Shown here: positions 12,145-23,465 of the stretch, piece after piece | Position numbering within the stretch: the first letter of the stretch is position 1 | How the letters are laid out: every line of letters starts with the position of its first letter | Source of the DNA: Cordia subcordata | Taxonomy: Eukaryota > Streptophyta > Magnoliopsida > Boraginales > Cordiaceae | Assembly: GCA_028554755.1 (NCBI GenBank) | Contig: JAPTOF010000016.1 | Span: 7,167,001-7,231,000 of the forward strand | DNA length: 64,000 nt | Direction: 5' to 3' | Position numbers and translations under genes: made by a program | Notes under the pieces: generated by a model | The model's input: only the letters and a program-made list of their open reading frames with translations | What the model was told of the DNA's origin: nothing | Databases searched by the model: none

Positions 12145-13170
12145 TTTTTTTTTTTGGTTGAAAATATAGTTATACTATAAATAGTGAACAAGTGTACAAG
12201 AGAAGTATAAAGCTAGCCAACACGTAGTTTCAACAATAAGAGTAACTAGTAAAGACCAATGAGTAGGGAAGCACAGTGCATGGCTAGACTTGGGAAATAG
12301 GAAAGAAAAAGCCAAACGGGAAAAAAAGGAGAGTAATTGCATGATTAAAAAAAAAAAAAATCCTCCAATCAATCTCTACAAAACCCCACAATTGAAGGGA
12401 AAAAAAACTACAATGACATCTGACTCAATCTGGGCAACAGACGAAGCCCATACACGTAAAGCACGACCATCCACAAAATCGCCCTGATCAAATTTTGTTC
12501 TCTCTTTTTTCTTTTTTGCAACATGGGAAATCCAGTTGACAGAGACCGTAAGACTAGTTCTAATGAGAGTCTCGAAGACCAATGAGCAAGAAAGCACGGT
12601 GCATGACCAGACCTGAGAAATATGAGAGAAAAAGCCAAACGAAAAAAGAAAAGAATAGGAGAGAAACCACATGTTTGAAAAACCCTCCAATCAATCTCTA
12701 CAAAACCCCAAAATTGAGGGAAAAAAACTACAATGACATCTGATTCAATTTGGGTAACAGATGAAGCCCAGACACACAAAGCACGATCATCCACAAAATC
12801 ACCGCAATCAAATTTTTATTCTCTCTTGTTTTTCTTTTCTTTTTTTTTTTTTTTTTTTACAACAAGGGAAATCTAATTTGCGGAACTTGCGAACTAATTC
12901 TAATGAGGGTCTAGAAGACTAGTGAGTAGGAAAGCACGGTTCATGACCAGAACCTGGAAAATAGGAGAGAAGAAGCCAAAAGGAAAAAGACAAAAAATAG
13001 GAGAGAAATTGCATGTTTGAAAAACCATCCAATCAATCTCTACAAAACCCCAAAATTGAGGGAAAAAAATTACAATGACATATTGACTCAATCTAAATAG
13101 CAAATGAAGCCCATACATACAATGCACGACCATCCACAGAATCACCCGATCAAATTTTTGTCCTCTCCAT
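12145..13170 (-). mobile_element. LINE-like 3' region with a triplicated ~330-bp block
   Basis: Read on the minus strand, the sequence ends at about 12150 with a LINE-style 3' end (…actatttatagtataac…) and a poly-A tail, seen as the T-run at 12146-12156 on the plus strand. Upstream on that strand lie three copies of one block. The marker agac(c/t)aatgag-type sequence occurs at about 12253, 12576 and 12915 (spacing 323 and 339 bp). Each copy ends in gatcaaattttTgttctctc-type sequence near 12505, 12825 and 13165. The overlapping minus-strand frames here are simply these repeats. No reverse transcriptase is seen, so the element is 5'-truncated or non-autonomous. Confidence 0.55.
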
Positions 13171-13420
13171 TTGATACACAGAGAAAAGAATAAAATTGGT
13201 CCATCATAAGATCATCATGTGCCTTCCGACTTTTCACTAGAAACATTGGGCTTCATGAACTAACTCAAGAAGCCCAAATCTAGAGACTAAGCTTAATGTT
13301 TGGGCTCTCTCAATAATGTGATCCACCACGTCTATTAAATACTAAAATAAGAAGCCCAATCCTGGTGGCCTAACTTGACGAATGGGCTCCACCAATGGTC
13401 CTTGCATAATGTGATGCATC

Positions 13421-13631
13421 AGTCCGTTTGGATTGATTTTTCATCGCAAAAAGTACTTCTGTTTGTTAAAGAAACATCAATTTTTTTTCTCTATTAAACA
13501 TTTAAATTAACTTTTCAAAAATGTGAACTCTTAAAAAAAATTCAAATTGAGATTTCATCAAAAACAAAAGATTTAAACTTTTTAAAAACACATAAAAAAT
13601 ATTTTTTCATGAGCCAATCCAAGCCAACCCT
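13421..13631. mobile_element. MITE-like element with imperfect inverted ends
   Basis: The left end agtccgtttggattgatttt is inverted relative to the right end; the reverse complement of the right side reads agggttggcttggattggct. The interior has A/T tracts like the elements at 3174 and 59239, which suggests one family with diverged members. The boundaries are uncertain by a few bases. Confidence 0.5.
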
Positions 13632-14200
13632 TACACTGCACAAATAAAAGGGGCCTTCATTTAACTTTAGAGATTGACTTATATTGAAATAAATATTTGA
13701 AGTAAAAGTTTGTCTCCTTAGTTCAAATAGTATTTAGCTTTTTACTAACATAAATGTGTTAGAATGTATTATTATATTATAAAATTTAAAACCATGTCGT
13801 TGATTAAATATATATTTGTTTAAGATATACTTTTTCTTATTTATATAAAAATAAATAAATACCGCAAACATGCCATTAGCCCTTCACAAACAATGGTTAA
13901 TTATGCATTATATATTATTCATTTTATCTTTTATACTTTCAATACGAAAATATATAAAAAAACGTTAAAAAAAGGACTTGCTTATAATGATACAAAATAT
14001 AATAACACATGCATTTATCCATTAAAAGTGAAAAAGAATAGATAAATCGTCAAACGACGTCGTCGCATGTTATCTTCAACCTTCCAACTGCTTAAACTTT
14101 AAACCCCTATCCACTGCATCGTTAAACCCCACAGTAGCTCACACAGACAAAAACACACACTAACCCCCCCCCCCCAAAACACACACAGAGACGCACTAGT
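13632..14200 (+). promoter_or_regulatory. Upstream region of the MurE-like gene
   Basis: About 570 bp of AT-rich DNA that becomes C/A-rich after 14090, consistent with a plant 5' leader. It ends in a run of 12 C at 14164-14175, about 25 bases before the start codon. I see no convincing TATA box, in keeping with many plastid-protein genes, so the transcription start cannot be placed. Confidence 0.4.
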
Positions 14201-17200
14201 ATGCCTCTCACTTTCCTCTCTCTCCCAACTTTCTCACCTCCACCACCGTCCTCTTCCATCTCCCTCCATCTCAAACCCACCACCGCCACCGCCACCACCT
14301 CCTTCGCGCCATTTCTCTTCTCCCTCAGCCGCAAACCACCCTTCATCACCACCACCACCATCACCTCCGCCATAGGCCCAGATGGTAAATACTACCCTAC
14401 ACCCGCTGACAACGACCCACCTGAAGCCGACGACGACTCAATGCACGGCGTCAACAAGTTCCAGCAAATCCACCGCCAAGCGGCCCGGGCCCGGAAGCTT
14501 GAAGAGGAACAATTCAGCAAAGACAAGTCCATTTTCATCAAGGCCTTAGAGGAAGAGGAAGAACAAGACCCAGATGCCATTTCTGTAAATAATTCGAATT
14601 CTGGGGACGATTTGTTCGGAGAAATTGATAAAGCTATTGCCTTGAAAAGGAAGGAATTCGTCAAGCACGGCCTTATCAAGCCTAAGGCCAAGGCCCGGCC
14701 CGAAGCTGTGCCTGAATTCGACGAGCTGGACCCCGAAGAGGTTGTTGACTTGGAGGAGATTAAGGAGCTTCATGGTTTGACTGTGATGTCAGATGATGGT
14801 GAAACTTCAGAAAAATCTGATCTTGAGGTGAGTGATAATGATAATGATGATGATGATATTGATAATGATGATATGCAAAATGGTACATTGCAAAATGGTA
14901 AATTTTCAGACTTTTCGTCCTTTGATATAGATTTTGATGAGTTCGGTAGGACTAAGCTGAGAATGGTTGACCCGAAATTTAGGATGACACTAGCCGAGTT
15001 ATTAGATGAGAGTAAGGTTGTGCCAGTATCGGTTTATGGTGATTTGGAGGTGGAGATTAGTGGGATTAATCACGATTCCCGGTTAGTTGAGAGTGGTGAT
15101 TTGTTTGTGTGTTGTGTTGGGAGGAAGACTGATGGGCATTTGTATTTATCCGAGGCAGATAAGAGAGGGGCAGTGGCGGTTGTGGCGAGTAAAGAGATTG
15201 ATATTGAGGAGACATTGGGGTGTAAGGCTTTGGTTATTGTGGAGGATACTAGCGCTGTACTTGCTACTTTGGCTGCCTCATTTTATAGATACCCTTCTAG
15301 GAGTATGTCAGTGATTGGGGTTACAGGGACCAATGGGAAGACCACTACATCTTATTTGATTAAGGGCATGTACGAGGCAATGGGATTGAGGACTGGGATG
15401 TTGAGTACTGTGGCATACTATATTCACGGGGATAATAGCTTGGAGTCACCAAATACGACCCCTGATGCTGTTTTGGTTCAGAAGTTGATGGCGAAAATGA
15501 TGCATAATGGGACTGAGACTTTGGTTATGGAAGCGTCTTCTCATGGATTGGCACTGGGGAGGTGTGATGAGGTTGATTTTGATATTGCAGTTTTTATGAA
15601 TTTGACAAGGGATCATTTGGATTTTCATGGGACTGAGGAGGAGTATAGAGATGCCAAGGCTAAGTTGTTTTCGAGGATGGTGGATCCAGAACGCCATCGG
15701 AAAATTGTGAACGTTGATGATCCAAATGCAGCTTTCTTCATTGCAAAAGGGAACCCAGATGTGCCTGTCGTGACATTTGCCATGGAGAATAAGAGAGCGG
15801 ATGTTCACCCTCTGAAATATGAGTTGTCTCTCTTTGAGACTCAGGTTTTGGTCAATACACCTCAAGGTATATTGGAGATTTCGTCAGGGTTGCTGGGGAA
15901 GCATAATATTTATAATATTCTGGCAGCCGTTGCTGTTGGAATCGCAGTTGGTGCACCTTTAGAGGATATAGTTAGAGGGATTGAAGAGGTTGATGTAGTT
16001 CCAGGGAGATGTGAGTTAATAGATGAAGAACAGGCTTTTGGAGTTATTGTTGACTTTGCTCATACTCCTGATGCGCTGTCTAGACTTCTTGATTCGGTAC
16101 GAGAGCTTGGTGCAAGGAGGGTAATCACTGGTATGTGTATTGTGTGCTTAAATATAGCTCTTTTCATTCTCTCATTCGTGTTAACGTATTCTGGGCTTTT
16201 AGCATTAATGTGGCTTTGAGTCTGATTTATTGTTTATGGTTTAATTATGCAGTTGATTTAACCAATGTGTGCTGTTTATTGGTTTGTTGTTCGAATGCAC
16301 ATGTATTTCAAAACAGCTTTTCCAATTCTAAACAATTGCTCATCAGACCCCTGCATCTCCTCCCACAACTTAATAATTGGAGAAAAAGAAAAAAGAAATA
16401 ATAGACACTGCTGATAAGCATTGATCATAATTAATTGCTAATATAGTGGAGTTTCCATGCATAAATTTCGTTTTCTAACGAAGATTCTTATGTCATACTT
16501 GAAGTTTTTGGTTGCTGTGGTGAAAGTGATAGAGGGAAGAGGCCTATGATGACAAAGATTGCTACAGATAAAAGTGATGTCACTATTCTGACATCTGACA
16601 ATCCAAAGAATGAGGATCCCTGTAAGTATCATAGAATTCTATAACAAACATCTTGTCACAGACCCTATGATGAGCAGCCCTCATCTAGTTGAATTACTGG
16701 ATTCTTAACAAAGATTCTGGGAGTGATGATCGGGACTGATGTCCGGTCTTTTTATTTTCATCAGTGGACATATTGGACGACATGTTGGCTGGTGTTGGAT
16801 GGACTATGCAGGACTATTTGAAATACGGGGAGAACGATTATTACCCACCTCTTCCCAATGGCCATAGACTATTCCTGCATGATATTAGAAGGGTAGCTGT
16901 ACGTTGTGCTGTTGCCATGGGTGAAGAAGGTGATATGGTGGTAAGTTTCAGATCAACTCTGATGCTCCGTTCGTTCATTTCTATTTAAAATCACATCTGT
17001 TACAAAGTCCATAAGGGCAACAATGGGACTCTTTTGGAGCCGTGACCGGGGGGAAAAAGTTTACTCATCTCTGTACGTCCTCTGAAATGATGAAATAGTA
17101 AGCTTTTCCTTTATCAAATCATAAACATAGTTTGACCTGGAAGAGAATGATTACTGTTTTCAGGAGAGATTTCAAGTTTGAGGCCGTCTCTAACTCTTCC

Positions 17201-18010
17201 ATAGACTGTAGTGCCATATCCTACATGTGAATTAAGTTACCTTGCTTTTTTCGAACTGTGTATCATTTGTTATGCAATTTGAACGAGAAGGCTCGTCCCT
17301 CAAACTTTGGGAGACGTCTCTTCTCCTGTAAATGCGACTGATCTTACTCTTGCAATTTATTGATATCTCTGCAGGTTGTTGCTGGTAAGGGTCATGAAAC
17401 ACACCAAATTGAAGGTGACAAGAAGGAATTCTTTGATGATCGAGAGGAGTGTCGAGAAGCATTGCAGTACGTTGATGAGCTTCACCAAGCTGGTATTGAC
17501 ACAAGCGAATTTCCTTGGCGGTATGTTGTTTTGTTATCTCGTTATGTTCTTACTGATTCCTTTTCCAGTCACCTATATACTAGAAAGAATCATTTTTTCC
17601 TTCTGGCACCTTCACTTGAGAGATCAAAATGATGATGTTGGAAATCAAGTGCAAAATAACGAGTTCCAACCTTGAAACTGAAAAGAACTGTTTTGTTTGA
17701 AATAAGTACATAGTAATCCATATTTAGCAGCTGTTAGAATTTATCTCCCATCAGAATGCCAGGAGTATTTTGGCTTATCAAATATTCTGGTTTAAGTGGT
17801 GAACCTGATGCATTTATAAGTGCCTTCAAATTATTTCTCCAGCTCTTACTGTAATGTGTAATACAACTAAGCATATGATCCTAATTTCCTGATAGTCCAA
17901 GGTACCAGAGAGTCAATATCAACAGGTGAATTATGTATCTGCACATGGTAGTTTCTGCGTGTGTGACTATATTTCTTGTTGGCTTCTACAGATTACCAGA
18001 GAGCCACTAA
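14201..18010 (+). CDS. MURE: Plastid MurE-like protein (UDP-MurNAc-tripeptide ligase family)
   Basis: Five exons (14201-16130, 16505-16621, 16765-16940, 17375-17520, 17992-18010) give 795 residues in one frame, ending LPESH-stop. The N-terminus is Ser/Thr/Pro-rich and looks like a chloroplast transit peptide. A plant-specific acidic extension follows (about residues 70-250, with an Asp/Asn repeat), then the Mur ligase core. The ATP-binding loop GTNGKTTT is at 376-383, followed by [19 protein letters not shown], the AKxKLF segment and C-terminal DFAHTPDAL and AGKGHE. In seed plants this protein is a component associated with the plastid-encoded RNA polymerase and is needed for chloroplast development, not peptidoglycan synthesis (family knowledge). 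The substrate motif reads DNPK (675-678), where bacterial meso-diaminopimelate ligases have DNPR, and the usual GCGGDRDRG reads GCCGESDRG (646-654). The final exon encodes only six residues. Confidence 0.95.
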
Positions 18011-20172
18011 TATGTTGCCTTGTATGAGTATGTAACATTTTGAGGCTAGATGAAGGGGATGTGGTACACCTGGAGCAGTTATACTTGATTCCTTAGTGAT
18101 ACCGAGTGCAAAGTCCCTGTTTCCCACTGGATTGTCAATTTTGTAATAGCACAAATTAATCATTGGCAAATTGGGACTCCTCACTTGCATAGAAGAGGGT
18201 AAGTAGTTTATGATACTGTCATATTTCTCTGTCATTCCTGACCTACAAGTGCATACTTGGTTTCATAATTGGAAATGTACTAAAACAACAGGATGCAGTA
18301 GAACAGCTTGGTAAACTAGAATGTTTAAAATTGATTGGACCTTGTTACCGGAGGACCATTAGTGTAGCTGGCTTTAAGTACAAATAATGAAATGGCTTAT
18401 GATCTCCCAACACGAGATAGAGTGGAAACGATTATTAGTTTTCTTGCATGATAATAGCATGAAGGGGGCAAAGTAATCCAAGACTTCTCAATTTTCCTCC
18501 TACACGATAATTTTGTTTGGAAGACCAGTAAGATGAGTAATTTTATACCTCTCTCTGCAGGTTGTTATTGCAGCAGCTGCTGCCTTGTTGTGATCGGAAT
18601 TTTCAAGAAACTCCATTATGAACTGCTCCAACTGGAAATACAATTTTGTAAGAAACCTGTAGCTCAACATGTATGGCCCTGTAGGGTGATACTGTCAAAT
18701 TGTTAGATAGTCTTCTGATGGTCCAATGAGACGAGAGAAATTTTACCAAAATTAGGATATGACTCCCTATCGAATGTGTCAATATGAAAGTTGTAAAGCT
18801 GCTACTCTTTGTATCAAGTGAAACAAATTCTGCAGATTTTGCAAAAATGTGTTCTATAAACCGAGCGTATCGTTTGACTAAAAAGACGAGAGGATTCGAG
18901 CATCTCATTCACACATGACGATATGGTGTTACAAGAGAATTTTTATCCAAAAATTACCCAAAATTACTAGTTATGAGTTCGAAAGTGGGGTCAAATATCT
19001 GATTTTTGGCGCCAAGTGCTTCCACTCTAAGGTCCAAAAACCTTTTTTACTTCAGTGCAGCATGAGTGCTATTTCTGCTTTGTGTCATGAGGGGTGCAGC
19101 TTTGCTAGCCATTGAATCACATGTACAATCATTAGATTATGGGCTTTCTTTAATCCCCATTGCTTATTGTATAAGTCTAATATGACTTTTTCTGTTCACT
19201 ATTACTAAATCACTAATAATATCAATATGAACTTTCCGTTTACCAACTACCAAGTTGAAAAATTATAAATAAAAAAGAGTTAGTAAATTTATATCACTGC
19301 GACAATGTTTCTCGTGAACAAAAATTTCAATTCTTTCTATAAAAAGGAACAGTGAAACGCACTAATAAATAACAATACAACATTACCATAAAGAATCAAA
19401 TTTACAACTAGCAAGATACAATATATATAGCAAGAGGAGAGATTGTTGGTAAGGCAATCTTGGTTTCCCTCTTCAAACAAATTCAAAAAGGTGGGACAGG
19501 TGGATTATAGGTATAGTGAACTTACGAAGATTAGAACAACTATTATTGACCAACCAAAAAAAAAAAGGACAACTATTATGTGTATGGTGTGCGGATTTAT
19601 TTGTATATTCATACTATACACATGACAATGTGTTATTGTTTAAAGAGTTCAAATAGTTAAAGTTTTCGAGAGTGAAATTTTGGGTTTAAATTTTATAAGG
19701 ATGAGGGTTGGGTTGAAAACAGGATTTAAAAAAAGATATTTGTGTATTTTTAAGATTTGTTTTGAATTAAAATATGAAGATACTTTTTGGAAAACAAAAA
19801 AATTCGGAGAAAAGTGAAAAAAAGTAATTGTCATCATTAAATAATGTTATCAGATATCCAACAAACCAACCCATACATGAAAAGGTATTCAAGCAAACAA
19901 TTGAGCTGCTTCCTACTACTCCTCTGCCAGCAACGCAACACATCAAACAGACACACACAGCAGATCACACTTTACACACCCCACTTAAAAAATCCCACTT
20001 TAAAAGCACTTTGGCTCATCATAGAAACTTCACAAACAGACATAAAATGACATCTATTTCTTCCTTTTTGAGAGATAAAGCCCGCATAAATGCACCAAAA
20101 AAAGGGTTAAGATTGCAACCCCCCATTAAAAACATAGAGAAGGCATTAGAACATAAGTGTTGGATATGAAGA
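18011..20172. other. 3' flank of the MurE-like gene and intergenic DNA
   Basis: Probably contains the MurE 3' UTR, possibly with an intron: ctctctgcaggttgttattg near 18556-18575 resembles an acceptor site. Beyond about 19.1 kb the DNA is AT-rich with no recognisable gene. Small open frames on both strands show no family signature. Confidence 0.45.
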
Positions 20173-20370
20173 GAAGCAGACCTTTTTCTGTTCTACATTT
20201 CATCTACTGAAACATGGTACAAAACATTAAAAAAGATGGATTTTTTTTTTCTTTTCTGCTCTATTTTTTATCTGTTGAAACATGTTATAAACTCAAAAGA
20301 TATCATTTTCTTTTGTGCTTTTCTGCTCTATAGTTCATGTACTTAACATTTTATAACACAAAAGATGGGA
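20173..20370. repeat. Imperfect ~65-bp tandem repeat, three copies
   Basis: The pattern ttttctg(t/c)tcta…atctactgaaacatg…aaaagatgg recurs at about 20186, 20252 and 20316, each copy ending in an aaagat(g/a) element. The copies have drifted but keep the same block order. The repeat lies in the upstream flank of the 21587 gene, possibly in its leader or 5' intron. Confidence 0.55.
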
Positions 20371-21586
20371 TTTTCACCCCTCTCTATTGATTTTGATATT
20401 GTTTTATTGTTGTTTAAATTGTTTTTATTTCTGTTTTTAATATCATTTTCTTTGCTAAGCATTCTTGATTGTTGTATGTGCGCTTCTCTATCAAATTCTA
20501 GTTAATGTTTGTATCTTTATGTGACATACCATCTAGTTGTGTGGCCTAGCTGATTGTTTACAACTTTGAGGATTTACAAAATGATTGGTTATGTGTCTTT
20601 TGCTATAATAGGAATCTTGGACCAATTCAAAAGTTGGTTTATTTAGTTTTTGCCCTGTAAGTATGCTGTGGTGCTTTTTGTTATTCTGTTTACTCCTATC
20701 TTATTTCAATTGGTTTTGATAGTTGCATAAGCGCTGCTTTTGTATAAGAATAAATGGAATAGTATTACTTTTTGTTTGTATTTGTGTCTTTTCAATTGCT
20801 TTTGATTGTTCAGTAAGGTTTGGTTTGAATAAGAATGATTGAAATACTATTAATTTGAACTGCACTTCCACTCTTGTAGAAGAATGCTTAGACTTGTGTA
20901 CATTTGGAACTAGTTTTCTGTTGATGGCAAAATGCTTATGAGCGGAAGCTCTTTGTTCCACTCTTATTTAAGAGATAGTTGATGCTAGTTTTGACCAACA
21001 TTTGTTATATAGTTTTACGTAAAAGGGGTCATGTTTAAACCAAAAGAAGGGAAAAAAAAAAGAACCCAAAAAAAAAAAAAAAGAAGAAGAAGAGTTCTTG
21101 TAGCTGGAAATATCATTGATGAATTGATTTTCCACAAATTCAAGTTCCGGTGACCATGAAAATAAGCACCTCTTGAAATTATTGTCCTGAAAATGAGATA
21201 AAGTGTTGCTTGAAATAATAAATCACTTGTTATCTTGTTTTTTCAGATTTGTATTTCTTCTTACTTGCTTTTGTGAGAAGCCACCCAGTGAGAGGCCAGA
21301 AAATTCAATGAAGCATTCTTTGAGTGTCATTTCAATGAGATCATCACCAGTTAGGATCCTTCTAGAATCATGGCTTATACTGTTGAAATGAGTTGAAGTC
21401 CTAGTGCGGTGATATTTGACTGTACATTGTAGTCCTCTTTGAGCCAGGTGGGAGAATTGATGAATGTATTTACGTATCAGCTGGTGCTTCTGGGGGTTGA
21501 TGTCATAGTTTATTGTCTTTTTTGAAAATTAGCATTTGTAAGTTAGTGAAGCTCAAGGTTCAGTAGCGAGATCATCTGGCTAAAGC
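20371..21586 (+). promoter_or_regulatory. Upstream region / probable 5' leader of the 21587 gene
   Basis: T-rich, intron-like sequence up to the acceptor-like ttgttttttcag at about 21236-21247, followed by less T-biased sequence with small frames up to the start codon. This fits a 5' UTR intron ending near 21247, but only transcript data could confirm it. Confidence 0.35.
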
Positions 21587-22855
21587 ATGAGCCTGGACCA
21601 GAAATTCAAGCAGCGGTGGGAGTTCAGGAAGAGAGATGATGAAATTGGTTCTTCTAGTGATGATTCCAGTGATGAGGCAGTTAGAAAGAGGCATAAGCTA
21701 ATTCCCATTTTGGTTTCACCTGGGAATGGTGAACAAAACAAACACCTAAGATCTCAAGAGAACAATCAGGTTGTTAGTAACATGAAGATGAACTTTAACC
21801 TTCTGGAAGCTCCCAGGAAGCATATTGAATTGAGGAATGTGAAGCATAAGGTAAAGAGAGCTTCTGCGAAAGAAACAAAAAAGTTGAAGAAAAAATGTAG
21901 TACACAAGAACAATTGCTGTTGGACGATTTTAAGGTCTTTACAGAGTCCATCATTGCTGAAATTAGAAATGTGAGAGAGAATATATTTGCTCAGATGAGG
22001 GAAGAAATGAAGAAGTTGGCAGCTGCTGATACAAGTCCGAGAAGAAAAGAAGACAGCAGAAAAAACAATGTAAGACCGCCTCAGATCAGAATGAAGTCTG
22101 TTGGGAAGAATCAAAATTGCAGTGATGTGATAGTACAGCAATGCATGAAAAGCAATATGGCATTGGAGTTAAAGAGTAACGATAAAGCTGTTGAAGATCA
22201 AGTAAATGTTGACCAAGCCCTTGGAACCATTCCATCAAACAGGATCGACAAAGGAAAGAGATCAATCCCATCTGTGCAGAAACCTATAGGTTCAGCTAAT
22301 GATTCTGATCAGATAGTTTCTTCTTCGTACTTGACTTTGCCCAGTGTCATTTTGAGACCCCATCTTTCACACCAAAAAACAGGGTTGTACTTGAGGAATC
22401 ATGTTCAGCCAGGAATTGCCGTAGATAACCCAACCTCGAATCTGGAGTGGGCAAATTCTGTGATTGGTGCAAATAATCGTCATGGGTACTTATCAAATAT
22501 TCAGCCAGAAGAACAGTTTGTAAGTCTTGTTCCATTCAGTTCAAAGGGCTCAAGTTTTTTGGACAAACTCAGCACTCAAACATCAGACGTGGGTACTGGC
22601 TTCCCAGTTCCGCTTCACCAAGGGCTAAATAATAATTTCAACAGACCAAGCCAAATTCTTCTGGAGGAGTTTCCGCAAGAAAATAACAGAATGAGTCTGG
22701 GAACAAGTGGTGGGGCCGCAAAGTTTTCTCAAGGAAGCCGTGCTCTGGCAGAACACTTCTTTGCTAATTGTATAACCAGCCATGTGAATTATAAAACTGA
22801 TGGAGTAGTGTTGCCATACAAGTCTGAGGATCTTAATACAGGAAATTCTCATTGA
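21587..22855 (+). CDS. Unrecognised 422-aa basic protein with central coiled coil
   Basis: A single open frame starting at an ATG (MSLDQKFKQRWEF). The N-terminus is acidic and Ser-rich (GSSSDDSSDEA), followed by a basic KRHK stretch that could be a nuclear signal. Residues about 90-150 are Lys/Glu-rich and heptad-like (KETKKLKKK … IIAEIRNVRENIFAQMREEMKKL), predicting a helix or coiled coil. The second half is Ser/Asn/Gln-rich and probably disordered. No catalytic or DNA-binding motif is visible. Just after the stop codon, actacaggtaaagat (about 22872) looks like a 3' UTR splice donor. Codon use and length suggest a real plant gene, likely nuclear, but I cannot assign a function. Confidence 0.65.
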   Translation: MSLDQKFKQRWEFRKRDDEIGSSSDDSSDEAVRKRHKLIPILVSPGNGEQNKHLRSQENNQVVSNMKMNFNLLEAPRKHIELRNVKHKVKRASAKETKKLKKKCSTQEQLLLDDFKVFTESIIAEIRNVRENIFAQMREEMKKLAAADTSPRRKEDSRKNNVRPPQIRMKSVGKNQNCSDVIVQQCMKSNMALELKSNDKAVEDQVNVDQALGTIPSNRIDKGKRSIPSVQKPIGSANDSDQIVSSSYLTLPSVILRPHLSHQKTGLYLRNHVQPGIAVDNPTSNLEWANSVIGANNRHGYLSNIQPEEQFVSLVPFSSKGSSFLDKLSTQTSDVGTGFPVPLHQGLNNNFNRPSQILLEEFPQENNRMSLGTSGGAAKFSQGSRALAEHFFANCITSHVNYKTDGVVLPYKSEDLNTGNSH

Positions 22856-23344
22856 AACTAGATTGGGAAAGAACTACAGGTAAAGATAGCCAAACTTTTT
22901 GACCTGTTAGGATACAGATTGAGCATATCTCTTGATTCTATCTGAGATTGGGTACAATCCAAAGATGATATCCTGCTTGTTGTCATCCACATTTCAATTT
23001 AAACAGGGATTTCAACTATAACTTGCCACCGGTTTAAGTTTTGTTAGTTGCAGAATGTTATTACCCTGGATAAAGTCTTGTTCCAAAGTGACAAATTAAT
23101 TTGCTTTTCACCAGTTTAACTTGCCATCTTTTTCCTACTTGTTTGTTGTTCAGTTGACTTATAATCTTGAAGGTGTACAAGAGGAAAATGCTATTTATCA
23201 TTGATGTGGTGTCTGCTCATTGTAACGTTGGGCATGTAAAGATCAATTTCAGTTTTCTATGTGTATATTCAGGTATCAGAATTTCATTTGCAGCTGCCCG
23301 TGACTTGTTTTGCATTTCTTCATTCAATGCTTTCTTCCGAAAAA

Positions 23345-23465
23345 GATAACAGAGCACCCCTTCTCCCAAAGTTACGGGGTCATTTTGCCAAGTTCCTTTT
23401 ACATGGTTCTTTCAAGCGTTCTAGTATACTCTACTTGTTCGCCTCTATTGGTCTGGGGTTTGATT
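23345..23465 (-). pseudogene. Organellar large-subunit rRNA fragment (probably mitochondrial 26S), antisense on plus
   Basis: The plus strand reads as the complement of a conserved LSU rRNA segment: caccccttctcccaaagtta, then ggggtcattttgcc(a)agttcctt, ttctttcaagcgttctagta, actctactt and ggtctggggt, in the order found around position 1650 of E. coli 23S rRNA. The ATGGTTC wording fits plant mitochondrial 26S better than plastid 23S. Many C-to-T and G-to-A changes show it is a decayed nuclear copy. Weak similarity may extend left to about 23272 and right to about 23510. Confidence 0.75.

Noticed and set aside
14122..14691. Antisense ORFs over MurE exon 1
   Set aside because: They mirror the biased, repeat-like composition of the transit peptide and acidic region and have no independent support.
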